From positions 1 to 64,000 of the forward strand of contig NZ_JANDBC010000001.1 of the NCBI RefSeq assembly GCF_024320785.1: DNA of 64,000 nt, given 5' to 3'. Origin of the DNA: Gracilimonas sediminicola (GTDB taxonomy: Bacteria; Bacteroidota; Rhodothermia; Balneolales; Balneolaceae). The notes beneath the pieces were generated by a model. That model worked only from the letters and a program-made list of their open reading frames with translations, was not told the DNA's origin and did no database searches. The translations under genes and the position numbers were made by a program. This document shows, one piece after another, positions 45,274 through 52,786 of this stretch (its first letter is position 1; every line of letters begins with the position of its first letter).

Positions 45274-46839
45274 TTATGCCACCGGCTCATTTAAAACTCG
45301 TTCTAATTCCGCGTCTGTATCACGCCCTTGTGATTCTCTCGCCGCCGCCTGGTTGATAACCTCGGTCAGTGCCTCTTCATCGTATTTAATCCCTAAGTGG
45401 TCAAATAGTTGTTTCGCTGCATCCAATCGGGCAGTCTCATCCGTTGGAATAGGGTCAAAGCCAAATACATTCTCTTTTATTTCTTTCATTAGCGCTGAAT
45501 CATCAACAGGTAAGAAGTCAGAGCTTCGTTCTACAAAGAATTGACCCCACAGGTCTGCGTTGCCTGAAATAACCTGCTCTGTTACCAATTCTCCTTCTTC
45601 GGTTATCTTCCGCACCTGCTTAGGAAAGAAACATTGCTCAACCAACCAACCCGCTCTGTTTTCGGCCTCGTCAACAGCAGAGCGCAATAGCTCTAAGTAT
45701 GATCCCACACCCTCTGCATCGTCAATCCTGCGCTCGGTTGCCGTCTTCTCTCTCGATGAGTCGCTGTATTCTTTGAAGGCCACATACAGGAAGTGTTCTA
45801 TCTTCTGTTGCAGACTTTCTCGGTTAATTTCTGCTGGTCCGGTGTCGGGTGCTATGTATTGAGTCGGGTGTTTCGCTTCAACAGATCCTTGTAAAAAGTT
45901 ACCCCCCTCTGACAGTGCTTCTTTCTGTTTCCCGAATAAATCATTGTCAGAGTAGCTAATTAGTTTCGGAAAGTTAGCCGCCCATTCCAGCCAGTCTTTT
46001 GCTGATTCCTTGTTAAAGATCGCATTATTCTTTCGGGCTAAGATATAGCCTGAGTTTCTTCGGAGTGGTAGCTCCACGTAAAAGATAGGAAGGCATTGCT
46101 TACCATCTTTATCTTCAAAGTAATAGGCCCCGCGTTCCACTTCATAGACTTTTGCAATCTCGTCAGGCTCGCCCATCTTGCCTTTATCAGGGTTTTCTTC
46201 CATACGTTTAACGAATCGCTTCCATCCGTCTAGCTCATAAACTAATCGCTGCTCTTCTTCCTCAGCAAGCTCAAAGATACCATCCCGTGTAAATGAAGTG
46301 TCATCTACTTTCACCTGTACTAGTCGCTCTCCTTCTTCCACCCAATCATATACATCTAGTGGGTTTATAATCTTAACGGCGGGTTGGTTGCGAGAGCTTG
46401 TTTTCGGGTCTACAATAAACCACAGCCTTCGGTACACAGAGAAATCCATTGCGGACTGCTTAAACAGCGTATTCCAGTTTGTACCCTTACCGTCTGCATT
46501 ATGCGTCATCTGATAGGCGGGTGTTCCTGGTTCTTTCGGATCGCCCAACCCCTGCGACATTTCCTCATCCTGCCAAGTTCGGGTAGTTTTATCGTCTACG
46601 GCAAATAACCGTCCGGCCATACTCTCTACGATGTAAGCAAAGAAAGGCGTATAATCAGCAAGGTCTTTGCGCTCCTGGAAAGCCGCATCTGTTTCCCCTT
46701 GTGAGCGCTTTACAAGGTAGTTTGTGAGCGTAGTGTCGTCATCAAGTACCCGCGCCTCGTAGTGGTCTCTGGCATACTCCCATTTTGGAGACTCTAAATC
46801 ATATTCGGGGTGTGTTGCATCAAATATATCTGCTATCAT
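45274..46839 (-). CDS. Phage portal protein (DUF4055 type)
   Basis: 521 residues. The start HPEYDLESPKWEYARDHYEARVLDDD and RKDLADYTPFFAYIVESMAGRLF are typical of DUF4055 portals. Overlaps the large terminase stop by 4 bases. It forms the dodecameric DNA channel at the capsid vertex and docks terminase. Confidence 0.9.
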   Translation of the reverse strand: MIADIFDATHPEYDLESPKWEYARDHYEARVLDDDTTLTNYLVKRSQGETDAAFQERKDLADYTPFFAYIVESMAGRLFAVDDKTTRTWQDEEMSQGLGDPKEPGTPAYQMTHNADGKGTNWNTLFKQSAMDFSVYRRLWFIVDPKTSSRNQPAVKIINPLDVYDWVEEGERLVQVKVDDTSFTRDGIFELAEEEEQRLVYELDGWKRFVKRMEENPDKGKMGEPDEIAKVYEVERGAYYFEDKDGKQCLPIFYVELPLRRNSGYILARKNNAIFNKESAKDWLEWAANFPKLISYSDNDLFGKQKEALSEGGNFLQGSVEAKHPTQYIAPDTGPAEINRESLQQKIEHFLYVAFKEYSDSSREKTATERRIDDAEGVGSYLELLRSAVDEAENRAGWLVEQCFFPKQVRKITEEGELVTEQVISGNADLWGQFFVERSSDFLPVDDSALMKEIKENVFGFDPIPTDETARLDAAKQLFDHLGIKYDEEALTEVINQAAARESQGRDTDAELERVLNEPVA

Positions 46840-48236
46840 AATGTTACCTGCGCTCCTCCTTTAGTCTGTTGTGATACCTGCCCAATTTTGTCTAAGTGTG
46901 CTGCGACATACCGCATGTCATCACAGCCATGATCGTATTCTTTGATAGGCTCTTCTTTATCGTTTTTACCATCTGCAGATTTGGGCCAGGAGTATGAAGT
47001 CATCTCCTCTGCTGTGCATGTTGGCTTCTTAGACTCTTCAAGCTCTCTGTCAAGCTCAACCAATGAATCTCTTAGTATGAATATCCTCGGCTTACCATCA
47101 GGTTGCACTTTTAGCCGTTCCTGAATGTTCTGAATCCCTAAACTAACTGCCTTGTATGCTGGCTTTGTTCTAATCCCCGCCTTCTCTAGTTGTGCCCGAT
47201 CTTCAGCGTCATGATCGCAGATAGTTATTTCAATGCGCTCACCCTCAGATAGTTTATTAATATGTTTAGCGTGCTCATTAACCACGCGCTTTGTCTTATA
47301 TATCTCCCTGTATAAGTACATACGACCATCAGGGTCAATAGCCCACCACTGACACACAAATGGATTAGTAAACCCAAAATCAATACCTCTTACCCTTCTC
47401 CAATCAGCAGGAATATCAAATCTGTCAATTAAATGAATGCGCTCATCGTAGTTACTAAACACTAACCCTTCACTACCAACCCATTTACCGTCTTTCAAGC
47501 GCTCTCGCCTTGCACCCGTAAGATTACCAAGCCTGCTTATGTAAATTTTACCTTTATCAGTGTACTCTTTTAGATCAGGATTATATAAAACGGGATTGTC
47601 TTTGTGAGAAGCGTAAATCATTCGGCACCGCCCTTCATTACATCTCTTCTTAAGCCAGTGTGTAGGAACCCCGGGGTTTGTGTCTGAAATAATTTGCTGA
47701 TATGGAACGATGTTATTTCTTAGCCGTGTGGTGAGGTTCTCCCAATCCTCTTCTGTTAACTCAATAGCTTCCTGTACGTAGATAACGTCATATTCTGTTG
47801 ACATTATCCGAGTAGCTTTATCCATACCACCAATAACAATTACAGAACCATTTGGGTAATCGTACTTTTGTCGGTTGGGTCGGTCCGCCCCTTCATTGAT
47901 TAAACTGTTAGCAGGAAGGACTTTCTCTTCATAGGTGACTAGCCCGGACTCGTTTAAAGAGGTTCGGGTCTTTCTTACGATAAGCTGGCGAGAACCAGGA
48001 TATTGATTCGCTATAAAATCAAGCTTCTCTAAACATGCTCTCGATTTCCCTGTTCCAGCCGGACCCGATAGACATACCTCTTCCTCCTGAGCAAGCATTA
48101 ATTCGAGATTACTACCATATGGCATGTAATCAGAAGAAAGCTGTCGCTCTATTTCATCCTTTTCGCTTACGCTGCACAAGCTCAAAAATTCTTTCAGCTC
48201 TTGCTTCGTCTGAAATTCGCTCGTTAAGGGATTCAC
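46836..48236 (-). CDS. Phage terminase large subunit
   Basis: 466 residues from ATG 48236 (frame open to 48269; the Met at 48125 is also possible and would avoid overlap with the small subunit). Walker A SGPAGTGKS, Walker B DVIYVQEA with catalytic Glu, and motif III SDTNPG give the ATPase; the C-terminal nuclease has acidic residues in RGIDFGFTNPF, CDHDAED and DHGCDDMRYV. It pumps and cuts DNA during packaging. Confidence 0.92.
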   Translation of the reverse strand: MNPLTSEFQTKQELKEFLSLCSVSEKDEIERQLSSDYMPYGSNLELMLAQEEEVCLSGPAGTGKSRACLEKLDFIANQYPGSRQLIVRKTRTSLNESGLVTYEEKVLPANSLINEGADRPNRQKYDYPNGSVIVIGGMDKATRIMSTEYDVIYVQEAIELTEEDWENLTTRLRNNIVPYQQIISDTNPGVPTHWLKKRCNEGRCRMIYASHKDNPVLYNPDLKEYTDKGKIYISRLGNLTGARRERLKDGKWVGSEGLVFSNYDERIHLIDRFDIPADWRRVRGIDFGFTNPFVCQWWAIDPDGRMYLYREIYKTKRVVNEHAKHINKLSEGERIEITICDHDAEDRAQLEKAGIRTKPAYKAVSLGIQNIQERLKVQPDGKPRIFILRDSLVELDRELEESKKPTCTAEEMTSYSWPKSADGKNDKEEPIKEYDHGCDDMRYVAAHLDKIGQVSQQTKGGAQVTL

Positions 48237-48630
48237 CATCAGTAGTATGATCGATATTAACTTTATCACGCCATTTATTGGGTTGTCTGTTCTTAAGCCA
48301 ATTCAACTGAGCGCCCGGATCTCCTGGCAACTCTTTTTCCATGACAACCTCTTTAACAAGCTTGCCATCCTTCTTTTCTTCCCGCGTTTCTTTATACCTG
48401 TAACCTTTTGCTCTTTTGTAGAATGAATTAGCCACTTCGGCATCTGCAATATCCTTCCCGCGTGTGACTGACTGTAAAAATTCTTTGTGTTCTTCCTTCC
48501 AATTATTAATTGTCTTTTCTTCAACTTCAAAGAAATCAGCTAAATCTGCATCAGTAGCACCAAGTAAGGTGAGCTTATACGCTTGGTCGTTATATTCTTC
48601 TTTGTATTTCGTTGGTCTACCTGCGGGCAT
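48154..48630 (-). CDS. Phage terminase small subunit
   Basis: 158 residues from ATG 48630, giving MPAGRPTKYKEEYNDQAYKLTLLGATDADLADFF, the usual start; an extra in-frame Met at 48651 adds seven residues. A helix-turn-helix near 22-50 (LADFFEVEEKTINNW) recognises packaging sites; the C-terminus is basic. Its 3' end overlaps the large subunit by 83 bases. Confidence 0.85.
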   Translation of the reverse strand: MPAGRPTKYKEEYNDQAYKLTLLGATDADLADFFEVEEKTINNWKEEHKEFLQSVTRGKDIADAEVANSFYKRAKGYRYKETREEKKDGKLVKEVVMEKELPGDPGAQLNWLKNRQPNKWRDKVNIDHTTDGESLNERISDEARAERIFELVQRKRKG

Positions 48631-48673
48631 AAGAATAGAATTTACCTGCAATATCTATAAATCAGGACGGGCT

Positions 48674-48925
48674 TTAAACGCTAAAATCCTTTGCGTTTTT
48701 TCGATAGTCGTATGCGTACCGCTTTAATGTTTCATGCGTGTAGCCGTACTCCTCGTGAAGTATATCTAGGCGCTCTTCTTTTGGCACCCCTTCAGCCTTT
48801 AGCTCGTAATACTTTTGGGAGATACGCACCCTTTGGGTTTTTGTATCAATCTGATCAATGATAGGCCCTGCCTTATCGCCTAGTATCTCTCGTATGATTT
48901 GTTTAGCCTGTTGGATTTTGCTCAT
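48674..48925 (-). CDS. Small helical phage protein
   Basis: 83 residues. The segment GVPKEERLDILHEEYGYTHETLKRYAYDYRK looks like a helix-turn-helix. It precedes the terminase genes and may regulate late expression. Not recognised as a family. Confidence 0.5.
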   Translation of the reverse strand: MSKIQQAKQIIREILGDKAGPIIDQIDTKTQRVRISQKYYELKAEGVPKEERLDILHEEYGYTHETLKRYAYDYRKNAKDFSV

Positions 48926-48940
48926 ATCTCGATCAGTTTG

Positions 48941-49162
48941 TTAAATTTGGCTGTTTTTATTGATATAATTAAGCGCTTTTTGTCCTGCTATCCTGCTTTT
49001 GTCGTTGAACTGCACATAAGCCATTTCAGTCTCTCCATGCCCACAACAGGCATTCATTACATTATCGAGAGTACCTATACACCCATCATGGCCTTCAGGT
49101 GTTCTATCTAACCCGCAATGGTCGCAGTGGTCTTTACCGTATCCATCTAAATAATTACCCAT
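48941..49162 (-). CDS. Cys-rich zinc-binding-like phage protein
   Basis: 73 residues with CDHCGLDRTPEGHDGCIG and NACCGHG, giving two Cys/His metal clusters. A class of small phage zinc proteins matches this. A 19-codon ORF (49156-49215) overlaps its start but is not convincing. It lies just past the last attC-type site. Confidence 0.6.
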   Translation of the reverse strand: MGNYLDGYGKDHCDHCGLDRTPEGHDGCIGTLDNVMNACCGHGETEMAYVQFNDKSRIAGQKALNYINKNSQI

Positions 49163-49263
49163 TCCTCCTCCAAATTTCCCTTCTGACGGCCTCTACTGCT
49201 TTACTTGTATTCATAATGGTTTGGTTTTAATTAGTGTTCTTATCTGGATCGGTATAAGTATAT

Positions 49264-49334
49264 GTTGCGCCGGATCGCTTCGCTTCCTCGGCGCAACGTG
49301 GCGGGGATTGCATCGAGTTGGTCGCAAAGCGACC
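49264..49334. repeat. Dense palindromic block at the left end of the prophage attC array
   Basis: GTTGCGCCG (49264-49272) pairs with CGGCGCAAC (49289-49297), and GGTCGC (49320-49325) with GCGACC (49329-49334). AACGTGGCGGGGATT at 49295-49309 is also a perfect inverted copy of 49394-49408 in attC A. Together they allow alternative folds. Confidence 0.7.
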
Positions 49335-49337
49335 GCG

Positions 49338-49412
49338 CAACAATGGATTCAACCGGAAGCTTAATTGCCAGTAACACATCCCAAGCTCCGGTTAATCCCC
49401 GCCACGTTAGTA
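49338..49412 (+). repeat. Prophage attC-type site A
   Basis: 75 bases. R''-like CAACAAT to R' GTTAGTA. Left arm GGATTcAACCGGaAGCTT pairs perfectly with right arm AAGCTCCGGTTAATCC, leaving just the top-strand C and A unpaired, exactly the extrahelical G and T of the attC bottom strand. Confidence 0.82.
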
Positions 49413-49420
49413 GCGCTCCA

Positions 49421-49765
49421 TTAACTATTTGGTGGTTCGGGAAATGGCATCCAATTTGAAACCTTTATGTAAAACCCAACCTTGTATCTACTACTGCTTA
49501 CGGATGGCATATAGAATTTTTTATGTTCAGGGTCATAAACAGAGCTAAATACACGTCCATCGTGTGAACAAATACATTCTACTTCCGTTTCAGGTAGTCT
49601 ATCCTCAACACTAATCCATTCCGCGCTACTAACAATAGTATCAACTGCGGACGCGGACGTGCCGTTGTTCAACACCGCTCTTATTGCTCCATTAGCCATG
49701 TCAGCATCAATGTCGCCTTGCTCAAATGATTTCATTATGTCGAATAATTCTTGTCCTTTACTCAT
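49421..49765 (-). CDS. DUF551 protein (cassette between attC A and B)
   Basis: 114 residues. EWISVEDRLPE at 49-59 and the ending WMPFPEPPNS are the DUF551 signature. The first ~45 residues, including NGTSASAVDTIVSS, are encoded by attC B; the ATG at 49765 has AAAAGGA upstream, inside the attC spacer. The stop is 15 bases past the GTTA crossover of attC A. DUF551 genes are common small phage accessory genes of unknown role. Confidence 0.75.
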   Translation of the reverse strand: MSKGQELFDIMKSFEQGDIDADMANGAIRAVLNNGTSASAVDTIVSSAEWISVEDRLPETEVECICSHDGRVFSSVYDPEHKKFYMPSVSSSRYKVGFYIKVSNWMPFPEPPNS

Positions 49766-49822
49766 GTTTGTTCCTTTTATTAGTTAGTAATTTCCGCGCC
49801 CGTTATACTTTATCCGTTAGTA
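49630..49822 (+). repeat. Prophage attC-type site B
   Basis: 193 bases, TAACAAT to GTTAGTA. Left AGTATcAACTGCGGaCGCGGA pairs with right TCCGCGCCCGTTATACT, leaving C and A unpaired. The spacer carries ribosome-binding site and start of the DUF551 gene. Confidence 0.8.
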
Positions 49823-50041
49823 ACCATGCTCAATTAATACTCTGTTGGTTTTCTGTGCCTGTTTTTGGAATTTATAGTCGTATAAAGCCCTGTCGGTACA
49901 ATCAGCACACAACCCATCAAACATATATCTATCAACAGTTGCCTTTTCTTCATCACAACCACTACACACCGCATGGTTACTAACAATGGCTTCAACGTCG
50001 GACGCTGTCGCGTCCTTGGTGCTTTTCTGACTGTCTTTCAT
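49817..50041 (-). CDS. Zinc-ribbon-like protein (cassette between attC B and C)
   Basis: 74 residues from ATG 50041 (AAAGGAT just upstream); a TTG at 50065 gives a longer form. Two CxxC pairs: CSGCDEEK and CADCTDRA. The N-terminal ~20 residues (DATASDVEAIVSN) come from attC C. Its TAA stop (TTA at 49817-49819) is directly at the G^TTA crossover of attC B. Confidence 0.68.
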   Translation of the reverse strand: MKDSQKSTKDATASDVEAIVSNHAVCSGCDEEKATVDRYMFDGLCADCTDRALYDYKFQKQAQKTNRVLIEHGY

Positions 50042-50100
50042 AATTCTATCCTTTTTATAGTTCAAAATTTCAGCGCGCAGTTAAGCCTCACCCGTTATGT
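49981..50100 (+). repeat. Prophage attC-type site C
   Basis: 120 bases, TAACAAT to GTTATGT. Left GGCTTcAACgtcGGaCGCTG pairs with right CAGCGCGCAGTTAAGCC, with C and A unpaired in the left arm. Confidence 0.82.
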
Positions 50101-50340
50101 TGCCCTCGTATTCCAAGTTTTAATTGAAAATACGTGCCCTTTAATCTCACATTTCTTATTAGAGCAAGTAGCAACCCTCCCTATTTCTAATCCAGCGTCG
50201 GTTGAATCTCTTGAACCGTATATTTTCTTAACAATTCCATCAGCTCCGCAAAACGGGCAACATAACAATTGCGTCAACTGCGGACTGGCGTCCGCTTCGG
50301 GTTCTTGGCGTTGTTCAGTTAATTTATCTTTGGTATCCAT
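50095..50340 (-). CDS. Restriction alleviation protein (Lar)-like zinc protein (cassette between attC C and D)
   Basis: 81 residues. CPFCGADG at 28-35 and CSNKKCEIKG with a late WNTRAT match the Lar/CPFCG family, in which a Lar protein relieves host type I restriction. ATG at 50340 follows AAGGATT. Residues 1-26 are encoded by attC D; TAA stop at the crossover of attC C (TTA 50095-50097). Confidence 0.75.
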   Translation of the reverse strand: MDTKDKLTEQRQEPEADASPQLTQLLCCPFCGADGIVKKIYGSRDSTDAGLEIGRVATCSNKKCEIKGHVFSIKTWNTRAT

Positions 50341-50460
50341 AATCCTTGTTTTGTTTGTTCAACTTCAATCCACGTAATCCCATTTACTGTTCTAATCCAC
50401 ATATTTCTATCCAATTATTAGTTACTGTTTACCGCGCCCGTTATACTTTCACCGTTAACC
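50263..50460 (+). repeat. Prophage attC-type site D
   Basis: About 198 bases, TAACAAT to GTTAACC. The right arm resembles that of attC B (CGCGCCCGTTATACTTT). L-box pairing GTcAACTGCGGaC with CCGCGCCCGTTATAC is weaker than in the other sites, so the exact R' is less certain (GTTATAC at 50440 is an alternative). Confidence 0.65.
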
Positions 50461-50898
50461 GCCCTTTTGCAGTAATTCAGGGTTTTCGTAAACATTACCA
50501 ATCACTTCTAATTGGTCAGTATTAGCATAAAGCACAAATTGCATGGCTTTATAAACATCATCTTCAATGTTTTCCATAAACCATCCGAACGCTAAATCAT
50601 CCAAAAGGCTATCATCATATTCCCCAAACTTAACCACATAGGTCATTTCAGAGTCTGCAACTATATCGCCGGCAAAAATTTTGATGCCATGCTTGTCCTT
50701 TAATCCACAAAATTGCATTGTAGGCATTTCATCAATAGAAACTCCATGCTCTATATGATACCCTTGGTCGGTATCATGTAATTTGAAATGCAATAATTCT
50801 TTCCTTCTATCATCCCAAACCCTAAAATCCATCGGGCGGTTAACAATTGTTTCAAGCGGGACTTGCTCGCTGTTCGGTTGTTCTTCTTTATCACTCAT
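50455..50898 (-). CDS. YopX-family protein (cassette between attC D and E)
   Basis: 147 residues. DFRVWDDRRKELLHF, DKHGIKIFAGDIVADSEM, VKFGEY and LEVIGNVYENPELL are the YopX domain. YopX genes are frequent in phages of Firmicutes and Bacteroidota, function unknown. The first ~19 residues (..EQVPLETIVN) are encoded by attC E; TAA (TTA 50455-50457) lies at the crossover of attC D. Confidence 0.85.
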   Translation of the reverse strand: MSDKEEQPNSEQVPLETIVNRPMDFRVWDDRRKELLHFKLHDTDQGYHIEHGVSIDEMPTMQFCGLKDKHGIKIFAGDIVADSEMTYVVKFGEYDDSLLDDLAFGWFMENIEDDVYKAMQFVLYANTDQLEVIGNVYENPELLQKGG

Positions 50899-50967
50899 AA
50901 TTAATTCTTTTTTAGGTTCAAATTATTGGTCTTAAATCCGCAAGCCCCTTAAACTGCACCGTTATGT
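50841..50967 (+). repeat. Prophage attC-type site E
   Basis: 127 bases, TAACAAT to GTTATGT. Left GTTTcAAGcGGGaCTTGC pairs with right GCAAGCCCCTTAAAC. R'' and R' boxes are well conserved. Confidence 0.82.
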
Positions 50968-50973
50968 AACCTA

Positions 50974-51360
50974 CTAAATCTCAATTCCAAACCTTTTTTC
51001 TATATCTCCTCTTTTCACTCTTTCTTCATTCCCAAGCCTTATAAATGTTGGTTTTGGATTGAAACTAAAATGCTCCTGTAAATTACCTCTGTTTACTTCC
51101 ACAACTTCTTCTGTGATTATCCGAATAGAAGACATTGCCCCCTCCACCATGCCACCGGATCGTTTACCTTGCCCTGACTTCGGCAATTCACTTCCAGTAT
51201 ACATGTGGAAATAATTCTCATTACGCTTTGATGGTGGCGGTAAATGTTTTTCTTCTTCCTTTTTTATTTCAGTAAATCGGAATTGGCAAACATCAGAGCA
51301 GTATTTAATTCTTCTACTTTCAATAGGTTTGTTACAGTAAACACATTTTCTTTGCGCCAT
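50974..51360 (-). CDS. Zinc-finger phage protein (cassette between attC E and F)
   Basis: 128 residues from ATG 51360; an in-frame ATG at 51390 lies inside attC F and would add 10 residues. CVYCNKPIESRRIKYCSDVCQ gives a Cys4 zinc finger near the N-terminus. The remainder is charged with no domain seen. Its stop lies 13 bases past the crossover of attC E. Confidence 0.68.
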   Translation of the reverse strand: MAQRKCVYCNKPIESRRIKYCSDVCQFRFTEIKKEEEKHLPPPSKRNENYFHMYTGSELPKSGQGKRSGGMVEGAMSSIRIITEEVVEVNRGNLQEHFSFNPKPTFIRLGNEERVKRGDIEKRFGIEI

Positions 51361-51375
51361 TTTATTTAGGTTACA

Positions 51376-51493
51376 TAACAAGCAAATCAAGCTGACCGGC
51401 TACAAACCTGTCAAATATCATTGCTTGTAATTATTGTTTTAGTTTAATTCAAATTCATAATCCGCCGGACAGCTTATCTGCCACCCGTTAAAG
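51376..51493 (+). repeat. Prophage attC-type site F
   Basis: 118 bases, TAACAAG to GTTAAAG. Left GCAAATcAAGCTGaCCGGC pairs with right GCCGGACAGCTTATCTGC, leaving C and A extrahelical. Confidence 0.82.
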
Positions 51494-51718
51494 CGAACCC
51501 TGCGCTTTCTTCCTTTTCTCGGCCTTCAACTCCGTGCCAAGGTTCTTATTCATTTCCCGGAGCCGGTCAAGTTCCGGCTTCACTACCTTCATACAAGCAC
51601 GAGCAGCATCACGTATAGAGCCCTGCTCGCTTTTCGTCTGCTGAAGGCCAATAACCATTCCATCTTCTAAGTCCTGGTCTATCTCTGTGTGGGATGTCTT
51701 TCGTTCGGTTACGGGCAT
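51488..51718 (-). CDS. Small helical phage protein whose stop lies in attC F
   Basis: 76 residues, charged, helical (AARACMKVVKPELDRLREMNKNLGTELKAEKRKK). Its TAA is the TTA following the G of the attC F crossover. It overlaps the next upstream gene by TAATG. Not recognised. Confidence 0.55.
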   Translation of the reverse strand: MPVTERKTSHTEIDQDLEDGMVIGLQQTKSEQGSIRDAARACMKVVKPELDRLREMNKNLGTELKAEKRKKAQGSL

Positions 51719-52119
51719 TAGTTACCTCCTGTTAATTCCACTCGAAACATGCGATTCTCTAAAAGCCTTTCGCATTCTAACCAACTCATTAGGTACTTAT
51801 CATGCTCAGAAGCGTTAAGGTCTTCATCTCCCGCCTTATCGTACCACATATCATATCTTTTTTCTACTTCACTTTTTACAGCGCTCTCGGGTACACTGTC
51901 AACTTTTATTACAGAGTGAAAGCTGAACGTGTGAAAGGGAGCAATAGCCTTCTGATCTTCCAAATATGTTACCTCACAGTAGAATTTCAGGTTTTTACCA
52001 TCTGATAAAGCAACGATATCACCAAATTTTAGCTTCTCTCCATTTCTGTCATAAAAAGAAAGAGTGAGCCTGCCTTCATCCTTTGCTTCATTGAATACTA
52101 AATGTGCTTGATTATTCAT
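51718..52119 (-). CDS. Phage protein of unknown function
   Basis: 133 residues. GEKLKFGDIVALSDGKNLKFYCEVTYLED has a YopX-like beta pattern; the C-terminal half is helical and acidic. Not firmly recognised. Confidence 0.5.
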   Translation of the reverse strand: MNNQAHLVFNEAKDEGRLTLSFYDRNGEKLKFGDIVALSDGKNLKFYCEVTYLEDQKAIAPFHTFSFHSVIKVDSVPESAVKSEVEKRYDMWYDKAGDEDLNASEHDKYLMSWLECERLLENRMFRVELTGGN

Positions 52120-52127
52120 TTTGGCCC

Positions 52128-52385
52128 CTAAAACAAGCTTATCTGATCTTCCTGCTTCGGGTCCATATCGTACAGACTGGATGCCGTGGCCTGAATGGTG
52201 TCGTGTAGGCGTTTCGCCTCTTCATGGCCTTCAATGCTCTTTTCCTCCATGATCTGTTTGGCAAGCTTTTCCATCTCCGGGGAGTCCAGGAATTCTTTAT
52301 CTGATTTAATTACCGCTTCGTTGATGTTAAGCGGGTCTCGCTTTTCAATTTTTCCTTTCGTGGGGTGTAGTGCTAAATCTGGCAT
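52128..52385 (-). CDS. Small phage protein
   Basis: 85 residues, charged. Contains VIKSDKEFLDSPEMEKLAKQIMEE and ends QEDQISLF, which resembles a QxxLF-type clamp-binding tail. A sliding-clamp contact is speculative. Confidence 0.5.
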   Translation of the reverse strand: MPDLALHPTKGKIEKRDPLNINEAVIKSDKEFLDSPEMEKLAKQIMEEKSIEGHEEAKRLHDTIQATASSLYDMDPKQEDQISLF

Positions 52386-52426
52386 AATTGTATTTGATTA
52401 TTGATTGTGCTGAGTTTTCTCAGCGG

Positions 52427-52786
52427 TTAAAATGGTAATTCGGGTTCAAATAAATCTACTTGCCGGGGTTCTATGTATTTCTGCCCATCTATCTCGTAAT
52501 CAATACTTGTGTACCAATCGTATATCTCGGGAGAAACCTGTTGACAAATGTTATGAAACCAGTTTTTTGCCTGATTATTTTCGGAATGCCATAACCCCCA
52601 AAAGTGATCGTTGCAGGAAATGCCGGTGAATCGTTCTAAAAGTCGAAGTTGCCGACCCCATTCTTCCTCATACTCTTCACTCATTAAATGAGCCTCACAT
52701 GCGAGACATAGGTGCTCATATCCCTCAAAATCGGAAAGAGGAAGGTCATAGGAATTATCACAATTAGCGCATTCTTTGCTCATCAC
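52427..52786 (-). CDS. Cys-rich phage protein
   Basis: 119 residues. CANCDNSYDLPLSDFEGYEHLCLACEAHL is a Cys4 zinc finger; the rest is Trp/Tyr-rich with a QVDLFEPELPF tail. Overlaps the replication gene by 4 bases. Not recognised as a family. Confidence 0.55.
   Translation of the reverse strand: MMSKECANCDNSYDLPLSDFEGYEHLCLACEAHLMSEEYEEEWGRQLRLLERFTGISCNDHFWGLWHSENNQAKNWFHNICQQVSPEIYDWYTSIDYEIDGQKYIEPRQVDLFEPELPF

Noticed and set aside
49156-49215. 19-codon ORF upstream of the 49162 gene
   Set aside because: No convincing ribosome-binding site and no similarity; probably chance.
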